Origin: Endocalyx cinctus
Lineage: Eukaryota > Ascomycota > Sordariomycetes > Amphisphaeriales > Apiosporaceae
Length of the DNA: 64,000 nucleotides
Assembly (NCBI GenBank): GCA_001600455.1
Contig: BCKC01000003.1
Coordinates: 682,001 to 746,000, forward strand
Reading direction: 5' to 3'
In this document: in pieces, positions 1 to 11,728 of the stretch
Position numbering within the stretch: position 1 is the first letter of the stretch
Layout of the letters: every line of letters starts with the position of its first letter
The notes under the pieces: model-generated
The model's database searches: none
What the model saw: only the letters and a program-made list of their open reading frames with translations
What the model was told of the DNA's origin: nothing
Position numbers and translations under genes: made by a program

Positions 1-1448
1 GTACAGCGTATACTCGGGCTCGGCCTCGTCGAGCCAGAAGAGCTTGACGCCCTTGTCGAGGTAGTGGCGGCGGCATTTCTCCCACACGTATGACCGCGCC
101 GACGGGTTCGTCGCGTCGAAGTGGATGGCGTCGCCGACGCCTTCCATGGCTAGGCGCCAGCCCCGGTCCTGGCGCATGAGCAGGCCCCGCTCGACCATCT
201 CGGCGTAGTTTTCCGATCGCCGGTCGACGGTCGGCCAGACGGAGACCATGAGGGCGATGTTGAGGGAGGATAGCTCGCGGATCATGGCGTCTTTTTTTTT
301 TTTTGGTGGTTTGGTTAGTTAGTTTAACGGGTGTATGTATAAATATTGCTTCGATGCTTTTTTTTGTACCCCTTATTTCGAGCACGGTACCTCAAGACAC
401 CAAATACATCACCGTGGATATAAAAAAAAATCAAGTAAACAAACAGGATAGGAAGAAATAAACCCAACCCAAAAAGAAAGGAAAAAAACTCACCCGGATC
501 CGGCCAAAACGTCTCATCAAACTTCCACTCCCCCTCCTTCGGCCAATGAAAATAATCCACCACGATAACATCCATCGGCAACTTTCTCTCCTTTTTATGT
601 TCCCTCGCGACTTTTAGAACCTCCTCCTGCGTCTGATACCTCAGCTTACACTGCCAAAACCCGAGGCCGTATTCGGGCATCCGCGGCACCTTCCCCGTCA
701 CGTCCGCGTAAGCGCGCACCATCTCCCTCGGGGAATCCCCCGCGACGACCCAATAATCGAGAACACGAGTCGAATAAGCCTCGAACGTGACGACGTTCCT
801 GCCGAACACGGCCCTGCCTATCCCGGGGTTATTCCACAGGAACCCGTAGTTGCGCGACGACACGGCGAACGGGATGCTCGCTTGGGAGTTTCGTTGGGCG
901 AGCTCGAGGTCCGACCCCGAGAGGTCCAATCCCGGCTGCTGGTACTGACCCATTCCGAAGATCCTCTCCCTCTCACCGTCGCTCGCGGAAGAAGCAGATG
1001 CAGCTTCGAACCGAGCCGTCAGGTGCCAAGACTCGGACCCCATCCGCGGCTTAAACTCGCGGCCCCGAATGCGCAAAGCGCTCGCTTTCGGGTCCGTCGC
1101 GTCGACGCGCGACCGCACGAATTCTTCCAACAGGATTTTCCCCGTCCGGCGGTTCGAGATCGTCGTCTTGCCTCCGGGCGTCACCGTCGCGACGATCTTG
1201 CCGTTCCCGATGGACGCGTCGGCGGTACCGGATCCCGGACCGGACGGGGTCGATGGCGGCGGTATGGATACGACGACGTCTTCGGGCGGTATCCCCGGCA
1301 CGGGTTCCGAGAGGGCCCAGTTCTCGGTCGGGAGCGAGGCGGAAGGGGTCGCTCGGACGCGGAGTGCGTTGGGGCCCCAGGTCTCGATGCGGAGGGTTTC
1401 CGAGTCGTACCTGTACTCTAGGACGTTTGCCTCTGGTTGAGAAAACAT
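1..1448 (-). CDS. GH31 family alpha-glycosidase (alpha-xylosidase-like), 3' end beyond the window
   Basis: Predicted to hydrolyse terminal alpha-linked glucose or xylose from oligosaccharides. The first exon (494-1448) begins at ATG 1448 (MFSQPEAN). An open frame extends upstream only to a GTG, so this is the first usable ATG. It encodes an N-terminal beta-sandwich and the start of the catalytic barrel, with the stretches YGLGFWQCKLRYQ and PMDVIVVDYFHWP. A 203-nt intron (291-493, GTGAGT...AAG) joins FWPDP to DAMIRELSS, and the second exon (1-290) runs to the edge. Near the edge it reads KLFWLDEAEPEY; in this GH31 subfamily the Asp of WLDEAEPE (codon at 28-30) is the catalytic nucleophile. I see no signal peptide, so an intracellular enzyme is likely. 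The substrate cannot be fixed because the acid/base residue and C-terminal domains are missing. Confidence 0.93.
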
Positions 1449-2264
1449 TTTCGGATGCCTTTTGTTTAGAAGTACCTTCGTCACAAGACTGATTGTTTAA
1501 TTTCCTTCGAGGTTCGAGTGTGGTTGGCCTTGAGATGAGTTGCGTGGAGGGGGATATACTGGTAGAGGTGTATATAACTATTATTTATTTGCGTGGGCCA
1601 AGACGAAGCCGAGGGGTTTCGACAGTATTGACAAGCAAGATCTTCACTTTGGGCACCATCGCATGTACCGATTTGTTGGATATGCAACCCCCGACGTATA
1701 AGAACAATGGCCGAGACTTGGTCCGAATGTACCAGACGAGACCGGACCTCCATGCTACTCCGCATGGTTTGAATTTTGAATACCTCCGCCAGTAGTAAAT
1801 TATAATAACTCCTTCGGGTCAAAGGTTGCCGATGATATTTACGATTCTATCTGCATGTAACCAGATCTTTTTGATCACTTACAAGGGATGTATTTCTTAC
1901 GATAGTTACCATGTGACAATATGAAATGAAACTACACCACACTACACAGCCCAATAACAAATCACAATTAGAGGAACAAATCTTTTTTTAAAAAAGCAGT
2001 TGTTTTATTTATGGCGTTGTAAAGGTAATTTTTCATACCCTCAGAATCTACTTGAAAAGGTTTTAACCAATTGCTGCTATATTTGATCGGCAATTGCCTT
2101 CTGTGGCCAGGGATGACCTATTTTCGAGGTCATGCCGTCCATCTTCGTGTTTGGAAAGAGAAAAACAGGAGTATGATTGATAGGAAAAAGACAAAGGAAA
2201 GGGCACCCACGGAAGACAGGATGGTGATGTGAGGGGGGGGGGGAAGGAATTAGAGGCAGGGCTA
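1449..2264. other. Intergenic, between two minus-strand genes
   Basis: Promoter side of the GH31 gene and 3' side of the next gene. Open frames of about 100 codons on both strands near 1481-1822 look like chance and match nothing I recognise. There is a G-run at 2232-2243. Confidence 0.6.
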
Positions 2265-4128
2265 TCAGAGACGGAGCCCGTCTACATCAGGAACGCTTCT
2301 CTGTCGCTTGTGGCCGTGATGAGCATCCGAAGACGCTTTTCTCTTTTGAGCTAGTGTCGAAAGGGGGCTACTTGAGATATCAGGCATTTTCTTCTGCTTG
2401 CGAAGCGGCGAGATCGGTACGTGGGTGGTAGCCAGCCGACCATCTTTGATGCCTCGGAGGGTCCCTTCGTAGTAAGGGCCGGAGAAAGCCAACGATTCGC
2501 GAGTGGCTTTATTCCGGCTAATGAGCTGGTGGTTCGCTTGGTCTCTCCGGAAAGCGCCAACAATATTGGCGTCATTCTCGAAATGGTTTAATAGAGATGC
2601 CACGTCGCTTGATGAGGTGGTGGGGCGACCGGGTGTGCAGAAAATATCGTCTTCTGGTTCGTTAGGCCCGATATCTTTACCTTCGTCATCAGAAGAGTCA
2701 TCGCTGTTTATCGTGATGAAATCTTCGAGCTTCAAGGTTGCCTCGGCTTCGTCAATAACTTGATCGTCTGATTCGTCAAAATCGTCGTCAACGGCGTTGC
2801 TGTCGGAGGCACGCGGGTACCAGGCCTCGGCAGGTCCGACGGCGTGAGTGTTCATGAAATCGCCATAGGTGCTCGACGAGATCATGCCACTCATCATGAT
2901 ATTACCAGGGTTGCCGAGAATAGGGGAAGACTCGGATTGATCAAAGAAATTGAAGTTGTTGAGGTTAAACTGCTCGGGGGATAAATCAAAGCCTCTTCCT
3001 CTCATACTCTGATGAGTGAAGATCAACATCTTCCTAGTACGTTGATCTATGTAGGCGATAGGCTTTTTGCTGCACTTGTCTAAGCTAAATCGGCCTACGC
3101 GAGGTTGACCGCGGCTAGGCTTGATGATGGTCACTACGTCCGAATCCGACGAGTCCTCTTCCGCGGGCGCCCTTCGAGTTTTACGTCGAATAGGTTTTGG
3201 CGGGGGCTCTTCTTCATCCGTCGTATCGCCGTCACCTTAAGTATAGCCGGTTAGCGCCTAAAGAAATAGATGCCGGGAGACATCGTTACGACTCACTTTT
3301 ATACCCGTCTAGGGAGCTCACGTCCTTCTCGGGCGAGGCAATAGGGGTTGATATAATAGAGGACAGGGCGGTGGATAGCTCTTGCTGCGTCATGGGGGTT
3401 GCGACGGGGGTGCTATCTTCCTCTTCAACGGCATTTACAAGGGCGTCAAAGTCCGAAGTCGGTTCTTCGACACCGTCAAAATTATGAGTAAGACCATAAG
3501 TGTCCCAGAACATGTCTGAATTCGAAGAGTCGTAACCTTCTTGATCATGCTCGATCTCTCGACGGAAGTTAGGGTCCAGAGACTTCTTGGCAACAAATAG
3601 GTCGGGAAACAAGTCATCATGAATGCCCGAATCATCCGATTCGGTGGAATCATCGTCAGATGAATCCGGTACGTCGAAACGGACCCTACGTTGAACAGAG
3701 GTGTTGTCTTCTTGATCTAAAGTATTATCGACGATGATGCTCTCGTCGGCATCGGATTGGATACCGTCCCAACCGGTACTCTCATCCGTATCATTGTCAC
3801 CGTCATCTTCGGGATCGTCGTCGTCGTCATCATCTTCTTCTTCCTCCTCTTCTTCCGCTTCGTCATCTCCTAATTCATCGTCTTCATCGGGCCGAGGGGA
3901 GCTTTTAACGATATGATGTGCTTCAAAATCGAGTATGTGCTCTTCCTCGGCCGCTTTCACATCTCCCTCGTCGTCGTCTTCCGAGTCACTAATGTCTTCG
4001 ACGCCGGAATAGCCATCCTCGTCGGAGAGGTTTAGCGACGACGAGTCGGTAGAAACATCGGATTGTCGACGTTTAACAATGACCTTGATGGGATTGGTCC
4101 GTCGTTGCTGCTGCGCGTTTCGTGACAT
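2265..4128 (-). CDS. Acidic nuclear-type protein, possibly CRF1/IFH1-like transcription cofactor
   Basis: Two exons, 3297-4128 and 2265-3235, joined by a 61-nt intron (GTGAGT...TTAAG) in frame as YKS|DGDTTDEEE, giving 600 aa. The N-terminal half is extremely acidic, with an Asp/Glu run around residues 92-110. It is followed by a conserved-looking block with FPDLFVAKKSLDP, FRREIEHD and MFWDTYGLTHNF. The second half contains IAYIDQRTRKMLIFTHQS and ends in a basic KRKASS/HKRQR tail that could be a nuclear localisation signal. The DLF...LDPxFRREIE pattern resembles the fungal CRF1/IFH1 family, which works with Fhl1 on ribosomal protein genes under TOR. That is recall, not a search. It could instead be an unrelated acidic chromatin protein. 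The gene model is firm; the function is tentative. Confidence 0.85.
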
Positions 4129-7100
4129 GGTTTTGATGATTATGTAATTGAATGTTTAAGGATATATGCTATTAATGCACAGTATGCAGGGGGTAGACAA
4201 GGGTATCTGGCACCCTGGGACTCGGCTGTTTGGGGTATACGGGGGGAACAAACGGCGGTGAGGATGGAAGAATACTCGAGGTGAATTTTTTTTTTTTTTT
4301 TTTCAGGGATAAATCTTTCACGCTTCTTGATGAATCGAGTCTATAGAATTTTGGCTCTTAATAATGAATTCTTTTTTAGATCAAGAGAAGAAGATATTGT
4401 GGTAATTGGAATTGTTTTGTATGGTATAACGAATAAGACCAAACGACAGAGAGAGAGAGGTACTAACTCTCCCAAAATGTCCTGCGGACGAAATGATCAA
4501 ATAATTCAGATTGGTATTTTTCTTCTTCTTTAATTTTAAGACTTTGGAGTAACCCCTCGCTCTCTAGAATGTAGAAGAGGAGATTACTAGACAGTAAAAG
4601 TCTTTTGAAACTTCGTCGAGTTGTCGAAAATTGGGATAATTTTGTTGAATATCTCGGTGAACTGAAGGACTACGGGACATGCACGCAGGTAACTGGATAC
4701 ATGTCCCGTAGTGGGAATTTACAGCTCAGCGACGGCCGAAGGCATTTTGAATCTCGACGAAGGTTTTATTTATGATATATTTCAATATGACTGAATATTA
4801 ATAGTGCGACTTCGTTGTCTTGGTTTTGGGTGGTTTAATTGATTATGAAAAGGAAAGGGGAAAAAAAGAAGAAGGAAAAGAAGAGGGAAAATTTTGAATT
4901 ATCATGGATATATTCATACTTAGTCACTAACACTATTCCCGCTGTACCAGAAAAAAAAAAAACATTTTTTTTTTTTTTTTAGGTCCTTCTCCAATCAATT
5001 CGGAGTGGCTCCCATTGGCGGGGTCAATCCTTGGAACGCCTCAATGGACCCTGATTCGCTGTGTGGAGTCAATTATGCAGGTATATATGCATGTATAATG
5101 TGTTAATACCTACTATTTAGGTATTTAGGTATATTCAGTATACTTACTTACCTAGTAAGTGCTATACTAAACTTTACTTAACCTAGAATTAGGTGCGTGT
5201 CACCGCTATTTTGAAGCTTATAGAGAGAAAGAAAGAAAAAAAAAAAAAAAAAAAAAAAGCGTTTACTTAAGTACTTACATAGCATCTTATTCACGGCCTA
5301 AAACCCACTATGGCCCACCGAGTTCAACTACGAGAACAAATGTTACTGGCCAATTTAGCCAGTTTAACGGGAGATAAAACCTGTAAGCTACGTGTTTCTT
5401 TATACGATACTACATTACCATGTACTCGTATGTCAACGTAAATGTACTGTATGCTGTCCACAACTGCCTGCCACATTGCATCGTGTCCAATCAATCAGTC
5501 AGTTTATTAGATTTATCTGTAAATCTACTCCGTACATACATTAGGTATGTATGTTGGACATAGAGTACTATTGTATATGTAAGTCCACGGGTATGAGACG
5601 AAGTTGTCAAAGTTTTTTAGTTGTTGTCCCAGTTTCTATTATCTTCATTATTTAACCTACTTGTAACGTTTTCAAGTACATATAGTATATATTGTAATTT
5701 CATATACAATGCCACGGTGATACGATAATCATCAGTTCTTCTCTGATAGTAAACTTGAAAGTCCTTATAGATCGAGATCTAAAATATCCGTGCTGTGTTT
5801 TTTAACCCCTTGTCATCATATTTACTACCTAATGTACTGTACGGAGTATATCCATAATAATACCACTTTTGTAACACTTGGGAATAGTATCACCGTTTTG
5901 AGCTGTGCTATCCTCACTTGTTTTTCTTCCCCCCATAACGATACAGTATGACTCTTCAGTCGTCATCCAGTCACTTTACTGAATATATGTATTACTATTT
6001 ACGTAGATAAAACTCTTTTTGGACGAGATGGGTCTAACCTACTTAAGTACCTAATAGATAAAGTATCCATCCATATGGGTATTTAAGTAACTAACATGAC
6101 ATACAGGATCACTTACATATAATAGCTCCAGTTAGGTCCAAAGTTTCGCCATCGCTGGTCCTGATAATTCTTACGAAATAGAAACATTTCGAGGGAGGGG
6201 GAGGTAGAAAAGAAAACGAAAAAAATTTGCTTGAAAAGGTTGATATTCCAGTAGATCTCGTGACGAGCTTCTCTTTTAGTTTCTGTCTTCAATTTTTTTT
6301 ACCTCCGATTTTCCTATTTCTCTCCAATTTATTTGATTTTTTTTTTTTTCGTCTCTTTTCTCCTTACTTCTTTTACCCTCGTTGATTTATTTGACCCATG
6401 TAATGAACCAATTGCTATACAGCAGGGGGTTGACTCTTATGACGAAATCAAAATCGAGATCATTATTAGCCTACCAAGCTTTAGCCAATATTCTCTATCT
6501 TCGTCTACCGAAGTTTTTTTTTTCCTCTTCTATGAGTTTTACAATGGCTCATCTTGACTCATTCTTATTTGGGGGTTTGAAATAGTCACATATGCATGAT
6601 AAGATAAGTATGTAGTGTAGTGTGTGAGTAATACCGGTCAGCTTTTTTTTTTNTTTTNTTTTNTTTTTTTTTTTTTTCTTGGAGGGGATATCCCAAGGTT
6701 ATACTTGTATGTTATATGCTGTAGTATATGTTACTCCGTATATTCAGGGCTTTTAGGTATTATATACTACATCCTGGATACTATGTGACACCATTTTACA
6801 CGTGGTTGACCCCTCCAAAGTGTCTTGAAAGGGAATATGATGAAACAATAGATAAAAACGTTTACATACAGAGACGAAGAGACAGCCCTAGACAAGAAAA
6901 GGATACAAGTATGGAGGGGCAGAATACAGGTAGGTAATTCACTTAAAGTCCACGTAGATTTATTGTGTATGTACGGGCTTACTTGTACTCTATTATGTAC
7001 CGATGTGGAGTAAATCTTTAATTGGGTGGATGTCTTAGATTATTTCCGTTGCCCTGTCGCTGGTCAAACACTAATCCGTCTCCACAGAAAGTAAACAAAC

Positions 7101-7396
7101 CCTGGTAAATTATCCAATGATACTCCGTAGAACAAGCCTCATTAAGATATTACTGACATCGGAATATCAACAACTTCAGCATTGAAACTACATACACAAA
7201 ATTTATTCTCTTTTTTCTATCTTTTTCTGTTTGTCTATCTCTCTCACTCTTGAAATTACTTCTTCATCAATAATTAGAAACTACTGTGATCTCAAACATT
7301 AGAGAGGAAAATACGAAAAAAAAAAAAAGAAAAAAGCGATAAGAAGACAAAAAGAATAATACCAAATACTATTGACACTATAGCAAAAAAGAAAGA
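4129..7396. other. Long AT-rich divergent intergenic region
   Basis: It lies between the divergent acidic-protein and kinesin genes. It holds poly-T and poly-A tracts, a hairpin (4669-4712), words TACTTAAGTA (5264, 6040) and TACTCCGTA (5526, 5840, 6732, 7121), and three N in a T-run (6653, 6658, 6663). The region before 7397 is pyrimidine-rich, as in many fungal promoters. No convincing gene. Confidence 0.6.
4669..4712. repeat. Perfect 13-bp inverted repeat (hairpin)
   Basis: Arms ACTACGGGACATG (4669-4681) and CATGTCCCGTAGT (4700-4712) are exact reverse complements around an 18-nt loop. It is about 540 bp upstream of the acidic-protein gene on its promoter side. Function unknown. Confidence 0.8.
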
Positions 7397-10129
7397 ATGG
7401 AACCTCCTCAGAAATCCCATTCAAACCTATTTCAGGTCTATTTACGCCTCAGACCACCCCCATCCGGTAACTCGACCGCTGAGCGATTCTTGTCGGTCGA
7501 GAAGCCCGAAGACACCGACGCGCCTACACACATCACTCTAAACCCGCCCAACGATCGAAGGCGGGCTATCGAGAAATTCGCGTTTACCCAGGTTTTCGAG
7601 GAAGATGCCACCCAGCTAGATCTGTTCCAGGGAACGAAAGTCCTGCCTCTAGTAGAAGGCGTTCTCGCGCCTCACGGCGGCGACGGCACCGATGGTCTGT
7701 TAGCCACTTTGGGTGTTACCGGATCAGGGAAGGTAACTGGTTATATTTTTATCATGAATCTACGCAACGAAATATATTGTTACTGACTTGTAAAATAGTC
7801 GCATACTATACTTGGATCGCGTAGCCAGCGCGGTTTAACCCAACTAGCTCTAGATGTCATCTTTCGTTCCATCGAATCCAACATAGTTGACTGCGACATG
7901 AATCACATGTTAGAGACGCACTTACAAGCATCCGACCCTTCGGAAGCGACCATGTTCGCCGCCTCGGCCTTCCTCGAGAACGTGTACGGCATAGACTTCG
8001 CCAACCAGTCGCGCACCGGCTCCAGAGCAGCGACGCCCATGACGGTACGAACCCAGCCGGCCTCCGCCCGCCCCCCTTCTCTGCTATCCGCCATTTCGCA
8101 GCTGCCCGGCAGGTTTCCCGAGAGTCCCACCAGCGTGAGACTCGTGAACCACGAGGATGATCTATCGCGCGTCACCGTGCTGTCGACGCCCCCGAGCCAG
8201 CGGAAGAAGTCTACGCTGCGGGTCCGGACGCCAGCCGCGTCCGCTCGAGCGCCAAAGTTGGCCTCGACCGCCTCCTCGTCCCCCGAGAAAAATTACATGT
8301 CCCTCACCTCGTCCGTCAAGCGTAAGAACGTTACTAAATCTCTCCCCAAGGCCGATTTCCCCCCGCCGACGCCCCGACGCCACCTGCAGCGGCCGTCGGC
8401 CCTCCCGCAGACACCCGACATCAGCTCCGTGCGCGCGTCGTGCGACCCGTCCGCCGAATACGCCATCGTGATCTCCATGTACGAGGTGTACAACGACCGC
8501 ATCTTCGACCTTCTCACCCCGCCTATCAAGTCCAACGCGACCAAGGAATATCGACGGAGGCCGTTGCTTTTCAAGTCGACCGAATTGTCGCCGGACCGAA
8601 AACTCGTGGCGGGGCTTCGTAAGGTTATCTGCGGAAGCCTGACGGAAGCCTTGATGGTGCTGGAGGCCGGTCTTCACGAGAGACGGGTGGCTGGCACCGG
8701 CAGTAACAGCGTCTCGTCTCGGAGCCACGGTTTCTTCTGCGTCGAGGTCAAGAAGAGGCGAATGGGACGAGCGCACGGCCCCTGGGGATCTAGCACTCTG
8801 AGCATCGTTGACCTGGCGGGTAGCGAACGGGCCAGGGACGCCAAGACCCAAGGCGCTACGCTCGCCGAGGCCGGCAAGATCAACGAAAGTCTGATGTATC
8901 TCGGCCAATGCCTCCAGATGCAAAGCGATGCCAATAACGCAACGAAGGTAAGCCAGGTGTTTAAATTACTACCTGAGAATGTTCTAGTCGGAACAAAAGC
9001 TAACCGGACTTCGTAGCCAAACCTTGTCCCGTTTCGACAGTGTAAACTAACCGAGCTCCTATTCTCCAACTCCTTCCCCTCCGCTTCCGTCACGCACTCG
9101 ACCACCCACCGCCGCGCCCCGCAGAAAGCCATCATGATCGTCACCGCCGACCCGCTCGGCGATTTCAACGCGACCTCGCAGATCCTGCGGTACAGCGCGC
9201 TCGCGCGAGAAGTCACCGTGCCGCGCATCCCCTCCATCACCTCGACCATCCTCAGCACGGCCGCCGCCAATACCACGATGAGCTCCTACCAAAGCAGCGA
9301 GCCGTCCCCGGGCTTCACCAGCCCCATCGCGTCGCCCAGCAGCCTACGGAGCCACAAGCTGCAGCACGCGTACTTCCAACCCGCGCACGCCCACGCGCGG
9401 ACCTTCTCGCCCGCGTCGGACTCGGAACGCGCGACGATGGAGAACGCGGCGCTCGAGATCGCGCGCATGGCCGACGTCATCGACCAGCTGAACGCCGAGG
9501 TCGCGCGCGAGTCCGAGGCCCGGATGCGCGCCGAGGCGCACCTCCTGTCGACGGAGGACCGCGTCGTCGAGCTCGAGCAGGAGGTCCGCGAGGAGTGCTA
9601 CGCCGACTTCGAGCAGCGCCTGTCGCTCGAGATGGCGAGGTGGAAGGCCTCGATGACGCTCGAGCAGGAGAGGGGCGAGGAGCACTGGGATAAGAAGGTC
9701 GAGGTCCTCGCGCGCGGGGTCGGCGTCGTCGTCACGGCGCCTAGCGACGGCGATAATGGTAACGAGAACGAGAATAATTTCGAGGACGAGGATAAGGAAA
9801 ACGTCCTTATCGAAAACTTGGAGCAGGAGAACGAGCGTTTACGTCGCGAGGTCGCCGTCCTCAAGCGAGAGCTCTCGAATCGTACGCCGAGCAGACGCGC
9901 GCCCCTTCAGGAGAGGAGCGACGTTCGGTCCGGCGGCGGCGGCGCGAGGACCCATTCCGTCAACTCCTCTTCCTCCTCCTTCGATCAGCAGCACCACCAG
10001 AACGGCGTCATCAACCTCGGCAGCAAGTTGGAGCAGCTACAGGTCAGCGGAAACGGAAGCCCGACCAAGAAGGTTCGGAAGCTGCAGGCGAAGAAGTGGG
10101 ATCAGATCGCCGCCGATGACGATTTCTAA
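7397..10129 (+). CDS. Kinesin-6 family motor protein (MKLP/Klp9-like)
   Basis: A plus-end-directed microtubule motor; kinesin-6 members act on the anaphase midzone and in cytokinesis. Exons 7397-7732, 7799-8947 and 9017-10129 (introns 66 and 69 nt) give 865 aa. The P-loop GVTGSGKSHT (residues 106-115) spans the first splice junction. Switch I is SSRSH (418-422) and switch II DLAGSE (450-455). After the second intron the motor continues KPNLVPFRQCKLTELLFSNSF. About 180 low-complexity residues, rich in Ser and Pro, are inserted between RSIESN and ISMYEVYNDRIFDLL. Kinesin-6 proteins such as KIF20A carry an insertion at this place, which is why I choose this subfamily. A coiled coil follows, with a heptad-like Glu-rich stretch around residues 600-730, then a basic tail ending KKWDQIAADDDF. 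The start is the first ATG, after an A-rich leader. Confidence 0.95.
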
Positions 10130-11728
10130 AATAAGCGTTTCCGTCGCTCTCGGCTCTCTTCGCTGATATTCCCCCCATTTTGGCTCTTTTGAGCTGAAAT
10201 ATGATTTGTATGAATCAAGTCGACGAAACTACCTTGCTTACTTTGTACGACGATGTTAGGAGTTTCTGGTTCTATTTGCTTTTTTTTTTCTTTCGGTTTA
10301 TTTTAACGTCTGTTTCGCCCCGGGGATGACTAGTGTTTTGTTTCTCTGTATATCTTCCGTCTTTCTCTTCTATCCTCAATGAAAGGAAGAAGAAGATGAC
10401 GTTATTTGCTTGGGATCTCGAGTTAGGACGATTATTTAAGAGGATACCCCCCTAATGTCGAAGATCAAGCAAAAGGTTTCTGTTTGTGTGTTGTTTTTAT
10501 ATTATACCTGGCCTAGATTTGCATCAAGGTGGTTTTCTTTTTCTTTTACTTGTTTTTTTTTTTTTTAATATTTGTTGTAATGAGAGTTCTAATAGAATGA
10601 TTGATTTAACGTTTTCTACATTTTACTTCTTCTCATAACTACTACTGCTACATGAATATTTGAATCTGTATATGCTCGTGAGATAGTGGCATACTCTGCA
10701 GATTCATCTTAACCTAGTTCATTTTCGTGACGTGAGAAAAAGCTTCAGGGTGGGTATCACGACATCTTGTTCTATGTGATAGTCACTTAGCCTATTCTAC
10801 GGGTTTTGCGTAATCCTCTCCTATTCCCCTGACCTAGTCATCAGAATAAGCAGCAAGATGATGCCACAACTAAGAAGTGCACATATGTCACAGTATTGAC
10901 GTTACTCGCGACCACGAGACTCTAATTTCGCTGCCAGAGTGATACAGTCAGCCAGTGTCTTTGTCCCACCCCTTTCGCCCCCTTTCTCTCAATCTAGAAA
11001 TAGCCAAGCCGTCTTGCTTCTAAATATTTCAGCGTTGGCTGTTGAATCAAGTATTTGACAGCACAGCAGACACTCTATTTCCTTAGAAACTTATACAATT
11101 CTTATGAAATGCGTCTTTGAACAATATTGCCGTCTCATTGACTCATTACGAGAAGTATATCTAAGTAACACAGTCTCAGAACTAGAATCGACACCTTGAT
11201 ACAATAATTCGTCCTGATATGATAGTGCTGCCCACGTTTCTTGTGAGACCGCCACACGGAAATTGAAATTGTCAACGTGAATCAGGTATATTTATTTTCC
11301 CGTCATCCTCTCGGGGTGAAGTTCACCCCTTGACCAGGTTACTATCTTATTTGTCCAATCTCCTTTACACACTAAACTGTCGAAATAGCACCCGCGAAAA
11401 TAACTTTCTCGATACACAAATATACGATGGAAAAAATCAACGGACGAGACAATGGAAACACGCAGCTAAATCTATTCATAAATATCGTACTTAAAAGTAC
11501 GGTATTGATATAAATTATTGAATTGTGAGAATTCACAACCTCATGACCCGATCCTTCATCGTATTCCTAATCAAAAGTTTTGAAACCCATCGCATCATTA
11601 GACACCAACTCGATTGAGAGAACGCTAGTTTTCGAGGATGAAGAAATTTGTTTTTATTTGAATAATTTTTTTTTGTTCTTTTTCTCGATATTTTACTTAT
11701 TTGAACTTGTACGAATACGTATAACTGA
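10130..11728. other. Intergenic between convergent kinesin and LEU1
   Basis: 3' flanks of two convergent genes. It contains T-rich tracts that may serve 3' end formation (10279-10290, 10551-10567). Otherwise it is unremarkable. Confidence 0.6.

Noticed and set aside
882..1492. Plus-strand open frames over the GH31 first exon
   Set aside because: Antisense shadows; the minus strand has clear GH31 motifs.
8162..9276. Minus-strand open frames of 200-253 codons over the kinesin gene
   Set aside because: Antisense shadows of a GC-rich motor-domain exon; no recognisable protein features.
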